From Alcaligenes faecalis (GTDB lineage Bacteria; Pseudomonadota; Gammaproteobacteria; Burkholderiales; Burkholderiaceae_B): 64,000 nt of DNA. Position 1 is the stretch's first letter. Each line of letters opens with the position of its first letter. The notes beneath the pieces are model-generated. The model was not told the DNA's origin. It did no database searches and saw nothing but the letters and a program-made list of their open reading frames with translations. Made by a program: the position numbers and the translations under genes. Shown here one piece after another: positions 49,646 through 59,008 of the stretch. Location of the stretch: contig NZ_CP168006.1 of the NCBI RefSeq assembly GCF_041521385.1, forward strand, positions 558,001-622,000. The letters run 5' to 3'.

Positions 49646-50151
49646 TAAGAATCCTTATTCTGAGCACGGACCTGATGGGACAGCCGGTTAGCACATAGAC
49701 ACAAGGCCCACCAGGCCTGCGACGGCTGAGTACGGCGCCATACAGTGATCGTACGGCAAGTCATACCGGCGGAATCAAAACGCACGCGCAAGGTCATGAA
49801 CCAAGCGCACCGCCAGATCTGCTCTATTTGCACGGACGCCTTTGCTGCACCCTCGCACTGCAAGAAGTATAGTCCTGCCCGATGCGCTAGTGTAGCGCGC
49901 TCACCCCATACCCGACGACTGCGAGCATACAAAAAATTAGCCCACAAAGCACCTGTGAATAGACAAACAGCCCAGGGCCATTGCCAGCTATACATCGTCC
50001 AGGCCAGGCCTGACGCAAGCAAGGCACAGACAACAACGCCCAGTCGGCGCACCGGAGCCGGAGCTCCGATCGACCAGGACTGGGCGTCAAGAGTGGGGCA
50101 GTCTAGCTTAGCGAAGACGACGAACCACCATCGAACCGTTCGTGCCGCCAA
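49645..50151 (-). CDS. Unknown two-helix membrane protein between fabF and rpoE
   Basis: About 168 aa, no recognised family. Two adjacent hydrophobic segments (LGVVVCALLASGLAWTMYSW and PWAVCLFTGALWANFLYARS) are followed by a Cys- and Trp-rich soluble part (CAWFMTLRVRFDSAGMTC, WWALCLCANRL). The start is uncertain: no ATG precedes residue 63 of the frame, TTG 50151 and TTG 50181 both lie inside fabF, and no ribosome site is visible. It overlaps rpoE by 1 nt (TAATG), so its translation may be coupled to fabF and to rpoE. Confidence 0.65.
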   Translation of the reverse strand: MAARTVRWWFVVFAKLDCPTLDAQSWSIGAPAPVRRLGVVVCALLASGLAWTMYSWQWPWAVCLFTGALWANFLYARSRRVWGERATLAHRAGLYFLQCEGAAKASVQIEQIWRCAWFMTLRVRFDSAGMTCRTITVWRRTQPSQAWWALCLCANRLSHQVRAQNKDS

Positions 50152-51340
50152 ACCCGAAGGAATTGGACAAGGCCACGTCAATCTTCATATCACGCGCCTG
50201 GTTAGCGCAGTAATCCAGGTCACAAGCAGGATCCTGATTGAAAATATTGATCGTTGGAGGCGAGATCTGGTTATACACCGCCAAGGTGGTGAACACCGCT
50301 TCAATACCACCGGCAGCCCCCAGCAGGTGCCCCGTCATGGACTTGGTGGAATTGACCACCAGCTTGTAAGCGTGATCACCAAAAGCCAGTTTCAATGCTT
50401 CGGACTCGTTCACGTCGCCCAGCGGCGTGGACGTACCGTGGGCGTTGACGTACTGAACTTCGTCGGGGTTGATGCCACCGTTGCGCAAGGCATTCATCAC
50501 GCCACGACGCGGACCGTCACGGTCGGGCGACGTGATGTGGTGAGCGTCAGAGCTCATACCATAACCGGCGAACTCGCCATAAATGCGTGCGCCACGTTTT
50601 TTGGCGTGTTCGTACTCTTCCAGCACCAGTACACCAGCGCCCTCACCCAGTACGAAGCCGTCACGATCCATATCCCAGGGACGCGATGCCGTTTCAGGAT
50701 CGTCGTTACGCGTGGATAAAGCCCGCATGGCCGCAAAACCGCCAATGCCCAGAGGGGACACGGTGGATTCAGCACCGCCGGCAATCATCACATCAGCGTC
50801 GCCATACTCGATCAGACGAGCAGCATCACCAATGGAATGCAAACCAGTTGTACATGCCGACACAACTGCGTAGCTTGGACCTTTCAGGCCCAGGCCGATG
50901 GACAGTTGACCTGAGACCAAGTTGACCAGGGAACCGGGCACAAAGAACGGGGAAATCCGGCGTGGCCCCCGTTCCAGATAATCTTTTTGGGTTTCTTCAA
51001 TGCGGGGCAAACCACCAATCCCCGAACCTACGATAACGCCCACACGCTCAGCATCGATGCTGTTGATGTCCAGACCGCAATCCTGCCAGGCTTGCATACC
51101 TGCCACCACACCATAATGGATAAAGGTATCCATCTGCTTGGCTTCTTTGGACGAAATGTATGGTGCTAAATCAAAATCCTTGACCTCACCCGCTATCTGG
51201 GCGCTCAGGGCCGAAGGATCGAAACGGGTAATACGCCCGATGCCCGAACGCCCATTGACGATGTTATCCCACGCGGTAGGAATATCGTTGCCGACCGGGG
51301 AAACAATACCCAGCCCGGTAATCACGACACGTCGTTTCAC
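50108..51340 (-). CDS. fabF: 3-oxoacyl-ACP synthase II
   Basis: 410-aa elongating condensing enzyme of fatty-acid synthesis. Catalytic C163 in SACTTGLHSIGDAA, His in NAHGTSTPLGD, and Lys/His in KSMTGHLLGAAG. The start is GTG 51340 with AGGAG 6 nt upstream, since homologues begin KRRVVITGLG. It follows acpP after a partial terminator. Confidence 0.97.
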   Translation of the reverse strand: MKRRVVITGLGIVSPVGNDIPTAWDNIVNGRSGIGRITRFDPSALSAQIAGEVKDFDLAPYISSKEAKQMDTFIHYGVVAGMQAWQDCGLDINSIDAERVGVIVGSGIGGLPRIEETQKDYLERGPRRISPFFVPGSLVNLVSGQLSIGLGLKGPSYAVVSACTTGLHSIGDAARLIEYGDADVMIAGGAESTVSPLGIGGFAAMRALSTRNDDPETASRPWDMDRDGFVLGEGAGVLVLEEYEHAKKRGARIYGEFAGYGMSSDAHHITSPDRDGPRRGVMNALRNGGINPDEVQYVNAHGTSTPLGDVNESEALKLAFGDHAYKLVVNSTKSMTGHLLGAAGGIEAVFTTLAVYNQISPPTINIFNQDPACDLDYCANQARDMKIDVALSNSFGFGGTNGSMVVRRLR

Positions 51341-51363
51341 GGATGACTCCTAAACACAAAAAA

Positions 51364-51435
51364 AGCGGTTTAAAGGGAATAACTGCGTCTTGCAAGCTAA
51401 AGCCGCCGGGCACAAGCTACTCTCTGGAAACCGCT
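51364..51435 (-). terminator. Partial terminator between acpP and fabF
   Basis: On the minus strand AGCGGTTT (51435-51428) pairs with AAACCGCT (51371-51364) around a 56-nt loop and is followed by a run of seven T. The loop is GC-rich and can fold further. It ends about 10 nt before the fabF ribosome site, so it could limit fabF relative to acpP. Confidence 0.6.
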
Positions 51436-51480
51436 CTGGAGCGAGGGCGCGCACAATGCCGCCCACTCTCTTAATTGAAC

Positions 51481-51720
51481 TTACTGCTTGCTGTGAGAAT
51501 TGATGTAGTCCACAGCTTGCTGGACCGTCGTGATTTTCTCAGCTTCTTCGTCTGGTATTTCGGTTTCGAATTCGTCTTCGAGCGCCATCACGAGCTCGAC
51601 CATGTCGAGCGAGTCGGCACCGAGGTCGTCGAGAAAAGAAGATTCGTTTTTGATCTCGGCTTCGTTAACGCCAAGTTGTTCAGCGACGATCTTCTTGACG
51701 CGCTGTTCGATGCTTTCCAT
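51481..51720 (-). CDS. acpP: Acyl carrier protein
   Basis: 79-aa carrier of growing acyl chains. Phosphopantetheine is attached to S37 in [11 protein letters not shown]. The acidic helix-rich sequence is typical. ATG 51720 is used because homologues start [10 protein letters not shown]; the longer frame adds 11 residues without support. Lies between fabG and fabF. Confidence 0.98.
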   Translation of the reverse strand: MESIEQRVKKIVAEQLGVNEAEIKNESSFLDDLGADSLDMVELVMALEDEFETEIPDEEAEKITTVQQAVDYINSHSKQ

Positions 51721-51904
51721 GCAGATTCTCCAAGTTGGGAAAAATTCCCGCAAATTATAGCCAATCCATACTGCGAAGAGGGATGAGCTATGACAAAAAA
51801 CGGCGTTCTTGTATGAGGCCCAACGTTATTCGTACAACGCCGGCTCAAGCAATAGGCCCCAAATAATCCCGCAATTTTACCTCAGCCGGGCGCGATGCCA
51901 AGCC

Positions 51905-52648
51905 TTACATGTGCATACCACCATTCACATGGATGGTGCTGCCCGTAATATATTGCGCTTGCGACCCGGCCAGAAAGGCTACCGCGTTGGCGATATCTTC
52001 GGCTGCACCCAGTCGTCCCAGGGGAATTTGCGACAAAATTGCCGCCGACTGCTCAGGGGTCAAAGAGCGTGTCATGTCCGTATCAATAAAGCCCGGAGCA
52101 ACACAATTAACGGTAATGTTACGGCTACCGAGCTCACGCGCCAAGGCGCGGCTCATGCCAGCCACACCCGCTTTGGCAGCGGCATAGTTGGCTTGACCAG
52201 GGTTGCCGCTCTCCCCCACCACCGAGGTGATGCTGATGATACGACCCCAACGGGCTTTCATCATGGGGCGGATAACGGCACGCGACAAGCGAAACACGGC
52301 ACTTAGATTGGTCTGGATAACCGCATCCCAGTCTTCATCTTTCAAGCGCATGGCCAGGTTGTCACGCGTAATACCGGCATTATTGACCAGAATGTGCGGG
52401 CCGCCGTCTTCTTTGCTCAAGGCCGAAATCAACGCTTCGCAAGCAGCCGGGTCGTCCACGTTCAGTACATGGCCGTAGCTACCGTTCTGATCCAGCACGG
52501 CGGAAATCGCCTGCGCGCCGGACTCGGAAGTAGCGGTACCAATCACCTTGGCGCCACGTGCCATCAACTCTTTGGCAATCGCCTGACCAATGCCGCGCGA
52601 TGCGCCGGTTACCAGGGCGGTCTTGCCGCTTAGATCCAATTCTTGCAT
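51905..52648 (-). CDS. fabG: 3-oxoacyl-ACP reductase
   Basis: 247-aa NADPH-dependent SDR enzyme of fatty-acid synthesis. TGASRGIG (residues 14-21), NNAG (89-92), S142 and Y155-xxx-K159 (NYAAAKAG) form a complete catalytic set, in contrast to the SDR protein at 6382. It begins immediately after the fabD stop. A 184-nt gap follows before acpP. Confidence 0.98.
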   Translation of the reverse strand: MQELDLSGKTALVTGASRGIGQAIAKELMARGAKVIGTATSESGAQAISAVLDQNGSYGHVLNVDDPAACEALISALSKEDGGPHILVNNAGITRDNLAMRLKDEDWDAVIQTNLSAVFRLSRAVIRPMMKARWGRIISITSVVGESGNPGQANYAAAKAGVAGMSRALARELGSRNITVNCVAPGFIDTDMTRSLTPEQSAAILSQIPLGRLGAAEDIANAVAFLAGSQAQYITGSTIHVNGGMHM

Positions 52649-53587
52649 TTACGCTCCCTCCAGGGCTTCCAAAGTGGCCTGCAAAGACGCAGGGTCGCTG
52701 ATCGACAAGGCGACCAGATCACGATCAATACGCTTGACCAGACCCGTCAGCACTTTGCCTGGACCACACTCGACCACGTGGGTGACTCCTTGGGCCTTCA
52801 TGGCCTGGATGGTCTCAACCCAGCGCACGGGATGCCAGGCCTGACGGACCAGTGCATCTTTAATCTGTTCGGGATCGGTGGGCGCGGCTACGTCCACGTT
52901 ATTGATCACGGAAATAGCGGGCGTTTGCACTTGCACCGAGGTCAGGGCCTGGGCCAAGACCGCGGCTGCCGGCTCCAGCAGACTGGAGTGGAAAGGAGCC
53001 GATACAGGCAGTACCAAGGCGCGCTTGGCACCGGCTTCTTTGGCCAGGGCACATGCACGATCTACCGCTTCCACATTTCCGGCGATCACCACCTGGGCAG
53101 GGGCATTGTAGTTAACAGCCTGGACAATCTGCTGCCCCTCGGAGGCACGAGCACACACATCGCGCACTTGATCATCATCCAGACCCAGCACGGCAGCCAT
53201 GGTGCCCACACCCACAGGTACGGCTGCTTGCATGGCATCGGCACGGATGCGCACCAACGGAACAGCTTGTTCCAGGCTCAGAGCACCGGCAGCAGTCAGG
53301 GCCGAGTATTCACCCAGACTATGGCCTGCCATCACGGCAGGAACCGGACCACCAGCCTGAATCCAGGCCTGATACATGGCCACGGCGCTAGCCAGCATGA
53401 CAGGCTGAGTATTGGTAGTCAGGTTCAGAGCCTGCGCAGGCCCTTGTGCCATCAACTGGGCCAGATCCTGACCCAGCGCCTGGCTGGCTTGTGCAATGGC
53501 TTGCTGTACGACAGCAGACTCGGCCCAGGCATCGAGCATGCCCACGGACTGCGAGCCTTGTCCTGGAAAGACAAACGCAATTTTCAT
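52649..53587 (-). CDS. fabD: Malonyl-CoA-ACP transacylase
   Basis: 312 aa. FVFPGQGSQ at the N-terminus, the nucleophile S90 in MAGHSLGEYSAL and the His in VSAPFHSSLL are present. ATG 53587 is the family start; five extra residues in the longer frame are not supported. Transfers malonyl from CoA to ACP. Confidence 0.97.
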   Translation of the reverse strand: MKIAFVFPGQGSQSVGMLDAWAESAVVQQAIAQASQALGQDLAQLMAQGPAQALNLTTNTQPVMLASAVAMYQAWIQAGGPVPAVMAGHSLGEYSALTAAGALSLEQAVPLVRIRADAMQAAVPVGVGTMAAVLGLDDDQVRDVCARASEGQQIVQAVNYNAPAQVVIAGNVEAVDRACALAKEAGAKRALVLPVSAPFHSSLLEPAAAVLAQALTSVQVQTPAISVINNVDVAAPTDPEQIKDALVRQAWHPVRWVETIQAMKAQGVTHVVECGPGKVLTGLVKRIDRDLVALSISDPASLQATLEALEGA

Positions 53588-53633
53588 GGTAGAAAAACCC
53601 AAAGAGATGAGGCGGTAATCCGGATCGCGCTAC

Positions 53634-54611
53634 TTAGCAACGGACCAGCACCGAGCCCCAGGTAAAGCCGCCACCCACGCCTTGCAACAGCGCCAGATCA
53701 CCGGCGCGGATACGACCATCCCGGCGAGCGGCATTCAGGGCCAAAGGCACACTGGCTGCCGAGGTGTTGGCATGTTGATCAACCGTGATAACCACCTTCT
53801 CGGAGGGGATACCCAGCTTACGACCTAGAAAATTGATGATGCGAACGTTGGCCTGGTGCGGAACCAGCCAATTGACATCAGACAAGGAAACGCCAGCCTG
53901 TTCGCAGACTTGATTGGCCGAAGCGGCCAGAGAAGTAACAGCCAGCTTGAACACAGCCTGACCGTCCATGCGCAGGAAGGGATCACCCACAACCTGTCCG
54001 TGCGAGACATTGCCTGCCGCACACAAAATACCCATTTGACTGCCATCTGCATTGAGCTGAGCGGCCAAAATACCGGGTTCATCACTGGCTTGCAGAACCA
54101 CAGCGCCCGCACCGTCGCCAAACAGGACGCAGGTAGAACGGTCGTTCCAGTCCAGGATGCTGGAGAACACTTCGGCACCGATGACCAGCGCGTTGCGCGC
54201 ACGGCCGGCCTTGATCATGGCATCGGCGGTCGTCAGTGCATAGACAAAGCCGCTGCACACCGCTTGTACGTCGTACGCGGCAGCGCCCTTGTTGCCCAGC
54301 TCGGCTTGCACCAGACACGCCGTGCTGGGGAAAACGTAATCAGGCGTGGACGTAGCCACCACAATCAGATCCAGATCCTGAGCAGCAACGCCTGCATCCT
54401 CCAGCGCCTGGCGCGCAGCCTGTGTTGCCAAATGGCTGGTACGGACACCGGGATCGGCAAGATGACGCTGGTGAATACCGGTACGCTCGACAATCCACTG
54501 ATCGGAGGTTTCGATACCCTTTTGAGCCAGCTCGACCGCTAGATCATCGTTAGACACAATCCGAGGAGGCAGGTAGCCGCCTGTACCGATAATCTTGGCA
54601 AATATCGTCAT
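53634..54611 (-). CDS. fabH: 3-oxoacyl-ACP synthase III
   Basis: 325-aa initiating condensing enzyme using acetyl-CoA. Catalytic C119 in [10 protein letters not shown], His in [11 protein letters not shown] and Asn in [16 protein letters not shown] 54611 was chosen since homologues begin with the [11 protein letters not shown] region just after it. Confidence 0.97.
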   Translation of the reverse strand: MTIFAKIIGTGGYLPPRIVSNDDLAVELAQKGIETSDQWIVERTGIHQRHLADPGVRTSHLATQAARQALEDAGVAAQDLDLIVVATSTPDYVFPSTACLVQAELGNKGAAAYDVQAVCSGFVYALTTADAMIKAGRARNALVIGAEVFSSILDWNDRSTCVLFGDGAGAVVLQASDEPGILAAQLNADGSQMGILCAAGNVSHGQVVGDPFLRMDGQAVFKLAVTSLAASANQVCEQAGVSLSDVNWLVPHQANVRIINFLGRKLGIPSEKVVITVDQHANTSAASVPLALNAARRDGRIRAGDLALLQGVGGGFTWGSVLVRC

Positions 54612-54636
54612 TTTATGTTCCCGATCAAGCCCGTTC

Positions 54637-55725
54637 TTATGAGGACGAGGGCTCTGAAGTATGGCGTGTATCAGGTTCGCCGCTTTGCTCTTCATGCAAG
54701 CTCACACTTTGCATGATGCGCTCGACTGCCTGGCTGGTGCCGCTAAGCAGACCATTGAGCACCGCACCGCGGGCCCGCTGCAAAGCATAACCGAAAGCGT
54801 AGGCATCGGCAGAACCATGACTCTTGATAACAATACCGCGTAAACCCAAAAGGGCCGCACCGTTATGACGGCGATTATCCACCCTGTCGCGGAAACGATT
54901 CAAGACAGGACGAGCCAGCAAAGCAGACACTTTGCTCAAGGGGTCACGGGTAAATTCGTCGCGCAGCATACTGCCGACCATCTTGGCCAGGCCCTCAATG
55001 GACTTGAGGACCACATTGCCCACGAAACCGTCACACACGACCACGTTGACGGTACCTTTGCAGATATCGTCACCTTCTACGTTGCCGTAAAAATTCAGTC
55101 CGCTGGAGCGCAACAGTTCAGCCGCCTTTTTGACGACCTCGTTGCCTTTGATGACCTCTTCCCCAATATTGAGCAAGCCCACGGTGGGACGCTCATGGCG
55201 ATCCACGATACTGGCCAGGGCAGATCCCATAATGGCGAACTGCAACAGGTGTTCTGCGGAGCAATCCACATTGGCACCCAGGTCCAGCATGATCGTGGCC
55301 CCGCCCTTTTGGTTTGGGATGGACGTGGCAATGGCTGGGCGATCAATCCCATCCAGCGTTTTGAGTACGTAGCGCGAAATTGCCATCCAGGCGCCGGTAT
55401 TGCCCGCAGAAATGCAGGCATCCGCCATCCCGTCCTTGACGGACTGAGCAGCCACTCGCATGGAGGAATCTTTTTTGCGGCGCAGGGCCACCTCGACCGA
55501 ATCGGCCATGGTGACAACTTCGGATGCGGGAAGAATGTCGTACCAGGAAGTATCGACATTACCTTGCGCACGCAATGTTTGCTCGATGGCCGAAGGTTCG
55601 CCAACCAATAAGCAGTGCACATCCGGATGGCGCTTGGCAAAAAGCAGCGCCGCAGGGACAGTGACGGATAAACCGATATCGCCGCCCATGCAATCGATGG
55701 CAATACGTATTTTTTTGTTAGACAT
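54637..55725 (-). CDS. plsX: Phosphate acyltransferase PlsX
   Basis: 362-aa enzyme making acyl-phosphate from acyl-ACP, which links fatty-acid and phospholipid synthesis. [11 protein letters not shown] at the N-terminus and the [14 protein letters not shown] segment are typical. The first codon of the longest frame is TTG; ATG 55725 directly after is preferred. Acidic Ser-rich tail. Confidence 0.96.
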   Translation of the reverse strand: MSNKKIRIAIDCMGGDIGLSVTVPAALLFAKRHPDVHCLLVGEPSAIEQTLRAQGNVDTSWYDILPASEVVTMADSVEVALRRKKDSSMRVAAQSVKDGMADACISAGNTGAWMAISRYVLKTLDGIDRPAIATSIPNQKGGATIMLDLGANVDCSAEHLLQFAIMGSALASIVDRHERPTVGLLNIGEEVIKGNEVVKKAAELLRSSGLNFYGNVEGDDICKGTVNVVVCDGFVGNVVLKSIEGLAKMVGSMLRDEFTRDPLSKVSALLARPVLNRFRDRVDNRRHNGAALLGLRGIVIKSHGSADAYAFGYALQRARGAVLNGLLSGTSQAVERIMQSVSLHEEQSGEPDTRHTSEPSSS

Positions 55726-55765
55726 CAAGCATGCAACCTATGTTGCTTGCAACGACTAAGAGGTA

Positions 55766-55948
55766 TTACTCGTCGTTCTTTGTTTTCAGCACTTTACGGC
55801 CACGATAGATGCCGTTGGGGCTGATGTGGTGACGCAGGTGCAATTCACCAGTCGTAGGCTCGATAGCCGTCGAAGGACCAGTAAGCGCGTCGTGCGAACG
55901 ACGCATATTACGCCGGGACGGGCTCTTTTTATTCTGCTGAACAGCCAT
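55766..55948 (-). CDS. rpmF: Ribosomal protein L32
   Basis: 60 aa. [20 protein letters not shown] is the L32 N-terminus, followed by [20 protein letters not shown]. It lacks the Cys zinc set seen in some L32 proteins, as expected for proteobacteria. Between yceD and plsX as usual. Confidence 0.97.
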   Translation of the reverse strand: MAVQQNKKSPSRRNMRRSHDALTGPSTAIEPTTGELHLRHHISPNGIYRGRKVLKTKNDE

Positions 55949-56021
55949 GATGACTCCTGTAGATGGACAACCCCGAATAAATGGGTGCAGCCCGAAAAAT
56001 TAACGAATTAGTAACAAACAA

Positions 56022-56543
56022 TCAAGACTTCTTGAGCGAACCCAGCGCAGCAAACGGAGATGGCCGCTCAAAGGCGGATTCATCCAGATCGTCTGACTTG
56101 GCTTGCATGGACAGCGACTGAGCGTCAGGACAAACCTCATGGCGCGGCACATAAGGCACGCTGAGAATCAGCTCATCCTCGACCAGCCCCAGGACATCCA
56201 ACTGGCCTTCACACAAGATGCGATCAGGACCTTCCGTATCGTCATCATCCAGCTCCAGCTCTTCCTCGCTTGCCACAATCTGTACTTCGTTAGAAATATC
56301 GATGGGCCACTCAAAAGGCTTCACACAACGCTGGCATTCTAAAATGACACTACCTTTGGCCTGCACATGCACAAAACGACGCCGGGCAGAATCCTCCCGA
56401 CCCGAAACACTCCAATCAATGCGTAAATCGCCTTGACCGGGCAAGTCGGACACAAGACGAGACAAATCTTTCACCAGCACCTGACCCGACATTTCCTGAG
56501 GGGCACGGGCTAGATTCAAGGTATCGATATACTGTGTCGTCAT
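56022..56543 (-). CDS. yceD: DUF177/YceD family protein
   Basis: 173 aa, implicated in 23S rRNA accumulation in bacteria and plants. LECQRCVKPFEWPI and an acidic EEELELDDDD run are typical, with one CxxC pair. ATG 56543 is preferred; the longer frame adds 50 basic residues that do not belong to the family. Heads the yceD-rpmF-plsX-fab operon. The 277-nt gap upstream should hold the promoter shared divergently with maf, but none is convincing. Confidence 0.93.
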   Translation of the reverse strand: MTTQYIDTLNLARAPQEMSGQVLVKDLSRLVSDLPGQGDLRIDWSVSGREDSARRRFVHVQAKGSVILECQRCVKPFEWPIDISNEVQIVASEEELELDDDDTEGPDRILCEGQLDVLGLVEDELILSVPYVPRHEVCPDAQSLSMQAKSDDLDESAFERPSPFAALGSLKKS

Positions 56544-56820
56544 AAGTATGCTTAGGGCATCAAACCGCAGTCTTGCCAGGATTTGGATACCGCTTGTTTG
56601 TTTTGCTTGCTGTTTACCTGTTTCACTGCCTTGGTATCGCTTGGGTTGCTCTACCATTTTTTCTGGTACTGCTTTTTTCCTGCCCCTCGGCATTGAAGCG
56701 TGTAAAACACAGCCGGCAAACTACCAAGCTAGCCCACAACCATTTCAATAACGAAGAAAACATTAGATAATACCGTGCTAAGCACAAGACAGTCAAACCA
56801 AAGCACAGCCAAAACACACC

Positions 56821-57417
56821 ATGCGTCTCATCCTTGCATCAAGCTCAGTCTATCGCCGCGCTATGTTAGCGCGTTTGGGCTTGCCTTTCACCTGTCAGTC
56901 GCCAGACATTGACGAAGCCCCCCTTCCCGGAGAGGCTCCGGCCATGCTCAGCCTGCGTCTGGCGCGCGAAAAAGCCACCCGCATCAGCCAGCTAAACCCA
57001 GGCGCACTCGTGATTGGCTCCGATCAGGTCGCCACATCTGGCCAGGACGCCATCGGCAAGCCCGGAGACCACGCCGGCGCACAGAAACAACTGCGTCGCC
57101 TGAGCGGTCAACACATCGATTTCCATAGTGCCTTATGTGTAACGGATGGCCAGAAGTTTCTGTGTAGCGACATTGTTACCCATTGCCGTTTTCGCGCCTT
57201 AAGCGATGAGGAAATCGAGCATTACCTGCAACAGGAAAAGCCGTATGACACCGCCGGCAGTGCCAAGGCCGAAAGTCTGGGCATTGCCCTGATGGAGTCC
57301 ATGCGCTCGGACGATCCGACCGCCATTATCGGCCTGCCCCTGATCGAGCTGTGTACCATGCTGCGGCACTTTGGCTTGAACCCCTTGCGCCCCAACCTTC
57401 TTACCCCTTCCGTTTAG
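56821..57417 (+). CDS. Maf-like nucleotide pyrophosphatase (YceF type)
   Basis: 198 aa. LILASSSVYRRAML is the Maf N-terminal loop, with GSDQVA and KPYDTAGSAKAESLG further on. YceF-subgroup proteins hydrolyse 7-methyl-GTP; the subgroup call rests on divergence from yceD and on sequence feel. The gene stops 12 nt before the methyltransferase gene, so they are probably co-transcribed with the amidase gene. Confidence 0.92.
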   Translation: MRLILASSSVYRRAMLARLGLPFTCQSPDIDEAPLPGEAPAMLSLRLAREKATRISQLNPGALVIGSDQVATSGQDAIGKPGDHAGAQKQLRRLSGQHIDFHSALCVTDGQKFLCSDIVTHCRFRALSDEEIEHYLQQEKPYDTAGSAKAESLGIALMESMRSDDPTAIIGLPLIELCTMLRHFGLNPLRPNLLTPSV

Positions 57418-57429
57418 GACCGATTCGCC

Positions 57430-58152
57430 ATGCCCCAAGCCGCCCCCCTGCACCTGATCCCCGTAGGCTTAAGCGAGAGCCCGATCAGCGGCTGGCTGCC
57501 CGCCGACATCAAGGCACTGACCCGCGAACTGACTGTTTTCATTGCCGAGAACGCCAAAACCGCCCGCGCCTTTCTAAAACTGGTGGAGCCCGTGGTGCCT
57601 TTGCAGGAAATTACCATTCATACCCTGGACAAGCGCGGCAACAAACCTGGCGAGATACGCGAGTGGCTGAAAGCCGCCCTGCAAGGCCAGTCGATTGGCC
57701 TGGTGTCAGAAGCCGGCTGCCCTGCGGTAGCCGACCCCGGCGCGCTGGTGGTGGCCATGGCCCACGAAATGAAGATTCCCGTACGCCCGCACGTGGGCCC
57801 CTCTTCTATTTTGCTGAGCCTGATGGCCAGCGGCCTGGACGGCCAGCAGTTTGTATTCCACGGCTATGCACCCGTCGATGGCGGCGCACGCGCCAAGCAA
57901 CTCAAGCAATGGGAAAACCAGTCCCAGACCTTAAAGCAAACTCAGATCCTGATCGAAACGCCTTACCGCAACCAGGCCATGTACAACACCCTGCTGCAAT
58001 CTTTAAAACCCACAACACGCTTGTGCCTGGCTCGTGACCTGACCGGCTCGCGCGAATTGATCCAAACTGCCACAATTGAGCAATGGCGCGAACGCCAGCC
58101 GCCTGCCTTGGACAAAACCCCCTGTATTTTCCTGTTTCTGGCAGGCCGTTAA
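57430..58152 (+). CDS. RsmI-type tetrapyrrole-methylase-fold SAM methyltransferase
   Basis: 240 aa. LVSEAGCPAVADPGALVVAM and GPSSILLSLMASGLDGQQFVFHGY correspond to RsmI, which 2'-O-methylates C1402 of 16S rRNA. The RsmI AEDTR motif is replaced by AENAK, and the start LHLIPVGLSESPIS replaces LYVVATPIGNLxD. It is therefore a divergent relative whose substrate may differ. Located between maf and the amidase gene, 1 nt from the latter. Confidence 0.86.
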   Translation: MPQAAPLHLIPVGLSESPISGWLPADIKALTRELTVFIAENAKTARAFLKLVEPVVPLQEITIHTLDKRGNKPGEIREWLKAALQGQSIGLVSEAGCPAVADPGALVVAMAHEMKIPVRPHVGPSSILLSLMASGLDGQQFVFHGYAPVDGGARAKQLKQWENQSQTLKQTQILIETPYRNQAMYNTLLQSLKPTTRLCLARDLTGSRELIQTATIEQWRERQPPALDKTPCIFLFLAGR

Positions 58153-58153
58153 G

Positions 58154-58963
58154 ATGAACCCCCTGTCTTCTCTTACGCCCACCTTGAAGCGCGGCTTTCA
58201 GATTGGCGTTCTCAGCCTGACAGCCCTGTTAGCCGCTTGTGGCAGTAGCGGCCCCTTCAAACTGGATGACAGCTACAGCGCACAGGGCCAAAACAGTCGC
58301 GTGCGCTATCTGGTCCTGCACTACACCGCAGGCGACCACGCCACGTCCCTAAAAGTGCTGACACAGCGCGATGTCAGCTCCCACTATCTGGTCAGTGACG
58401 AGCGCCGCCCCACCGTCTACCGTCTGGTTCCGGAGGAGCGCCGCGCCTGGCACGCTGGCTTGGGTTCCTGGTACGGTTTCACAGACCTGAACACGGGCTC
58501 TATTGGCATCGAAATCGTGAATATGGGGCGTTTGGCAGATGGCCGCTGGGCCCCGTATACATCCGGGCAGATTGAAGCAATCAAAGTACTGCTGAAAGAT
58601 CTGGCTCAGCGCCATGGCGTGTCTGCCCGCAATATTATTGGCCACAGCGATGTGGCCCCGCAGCGCAAGCTGGACCCCGGCCCCCATTTTCCCTGGAAGG
58701 AACTGGCTCAAGCGGGCATAGGCCGCTGGTACAAGGAATCACAAGCCCGCGCACTACAAGCGCAGTACGCCACGCGCCCCCTGCCCTCTGCCGCACAAAC
58801 CCAGGCTCTGCTGCGAAAGGCAGGCTACGAGACTCCGGACAGCGGGACGTTCGACAAGGCGACACAAAATGTGATCGCCGCCTTCCAGATGCACTACCGC
58901 CCCGCCCGCTATGACGGCATTCTGGATGCCGAAACAGCCGCCATTTTGCAAAGTCTGGATTGA
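58154..58963 (+). CDS. N-acetylmuramoyl-L-alanine amidase, AmiD-like lipoprotein
   Basis: 269-aa zinc amidase. Lipobox ALLAACGS gives a lipoprotein. The amidase_2 domain has the zinc ligands in VLHYTAGDH, HAGLGSW and IGHSDVAPQRKLDPGP; a C-terminal peptidoglycan-binding domain follows (LLRKAGYETPDSGTFDKATQ to end). ATG 58154 starts 1 nt after the upstream stop. It acts on muropeptides or wall fragments at the outer membrane. Confidence 0.93.
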   Translation: MNPLSSLTPTLKRGFQIGVLSLTALLAACGSSGPFKLDDSYSAQGQNSRVRYLVLHYTAGDHATSLKVLTQRDVSSHYLVSDERRPTVYRLVPEERRAWHAGLGSWYGFTDLNTGSIGIEIVNMGRLADGRWAPYTSGQIEAIKVLLKDLAQRHGVSARNIIGHSDVAPQRKLDPGPHFPWKELAQAGIGRWYKESQARALQAQYATRPLPSAAQTQALLRKAGYETPDSGTFDKATQNVIAAFQMHYRPARYDGILDAETAAILQSLD

Positions 58964-58970
58964 TAAAAAA

Positions 58971-59008
58971 ACAGGTAATGGGCTAGTGCGCATTACCTGT
59001 TCTTCTTA
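58971..59008. terminator. Bidirectional terminator between amidase gene and msrQ
   Basis: ACAGGTAATG (58971-58980), 10-nt loop, CATTACCTGT (58991-59000), then TTCTTCTT on the plus strand and a run of T on the minus strand. The genes converge here. Confidence 0.9.
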
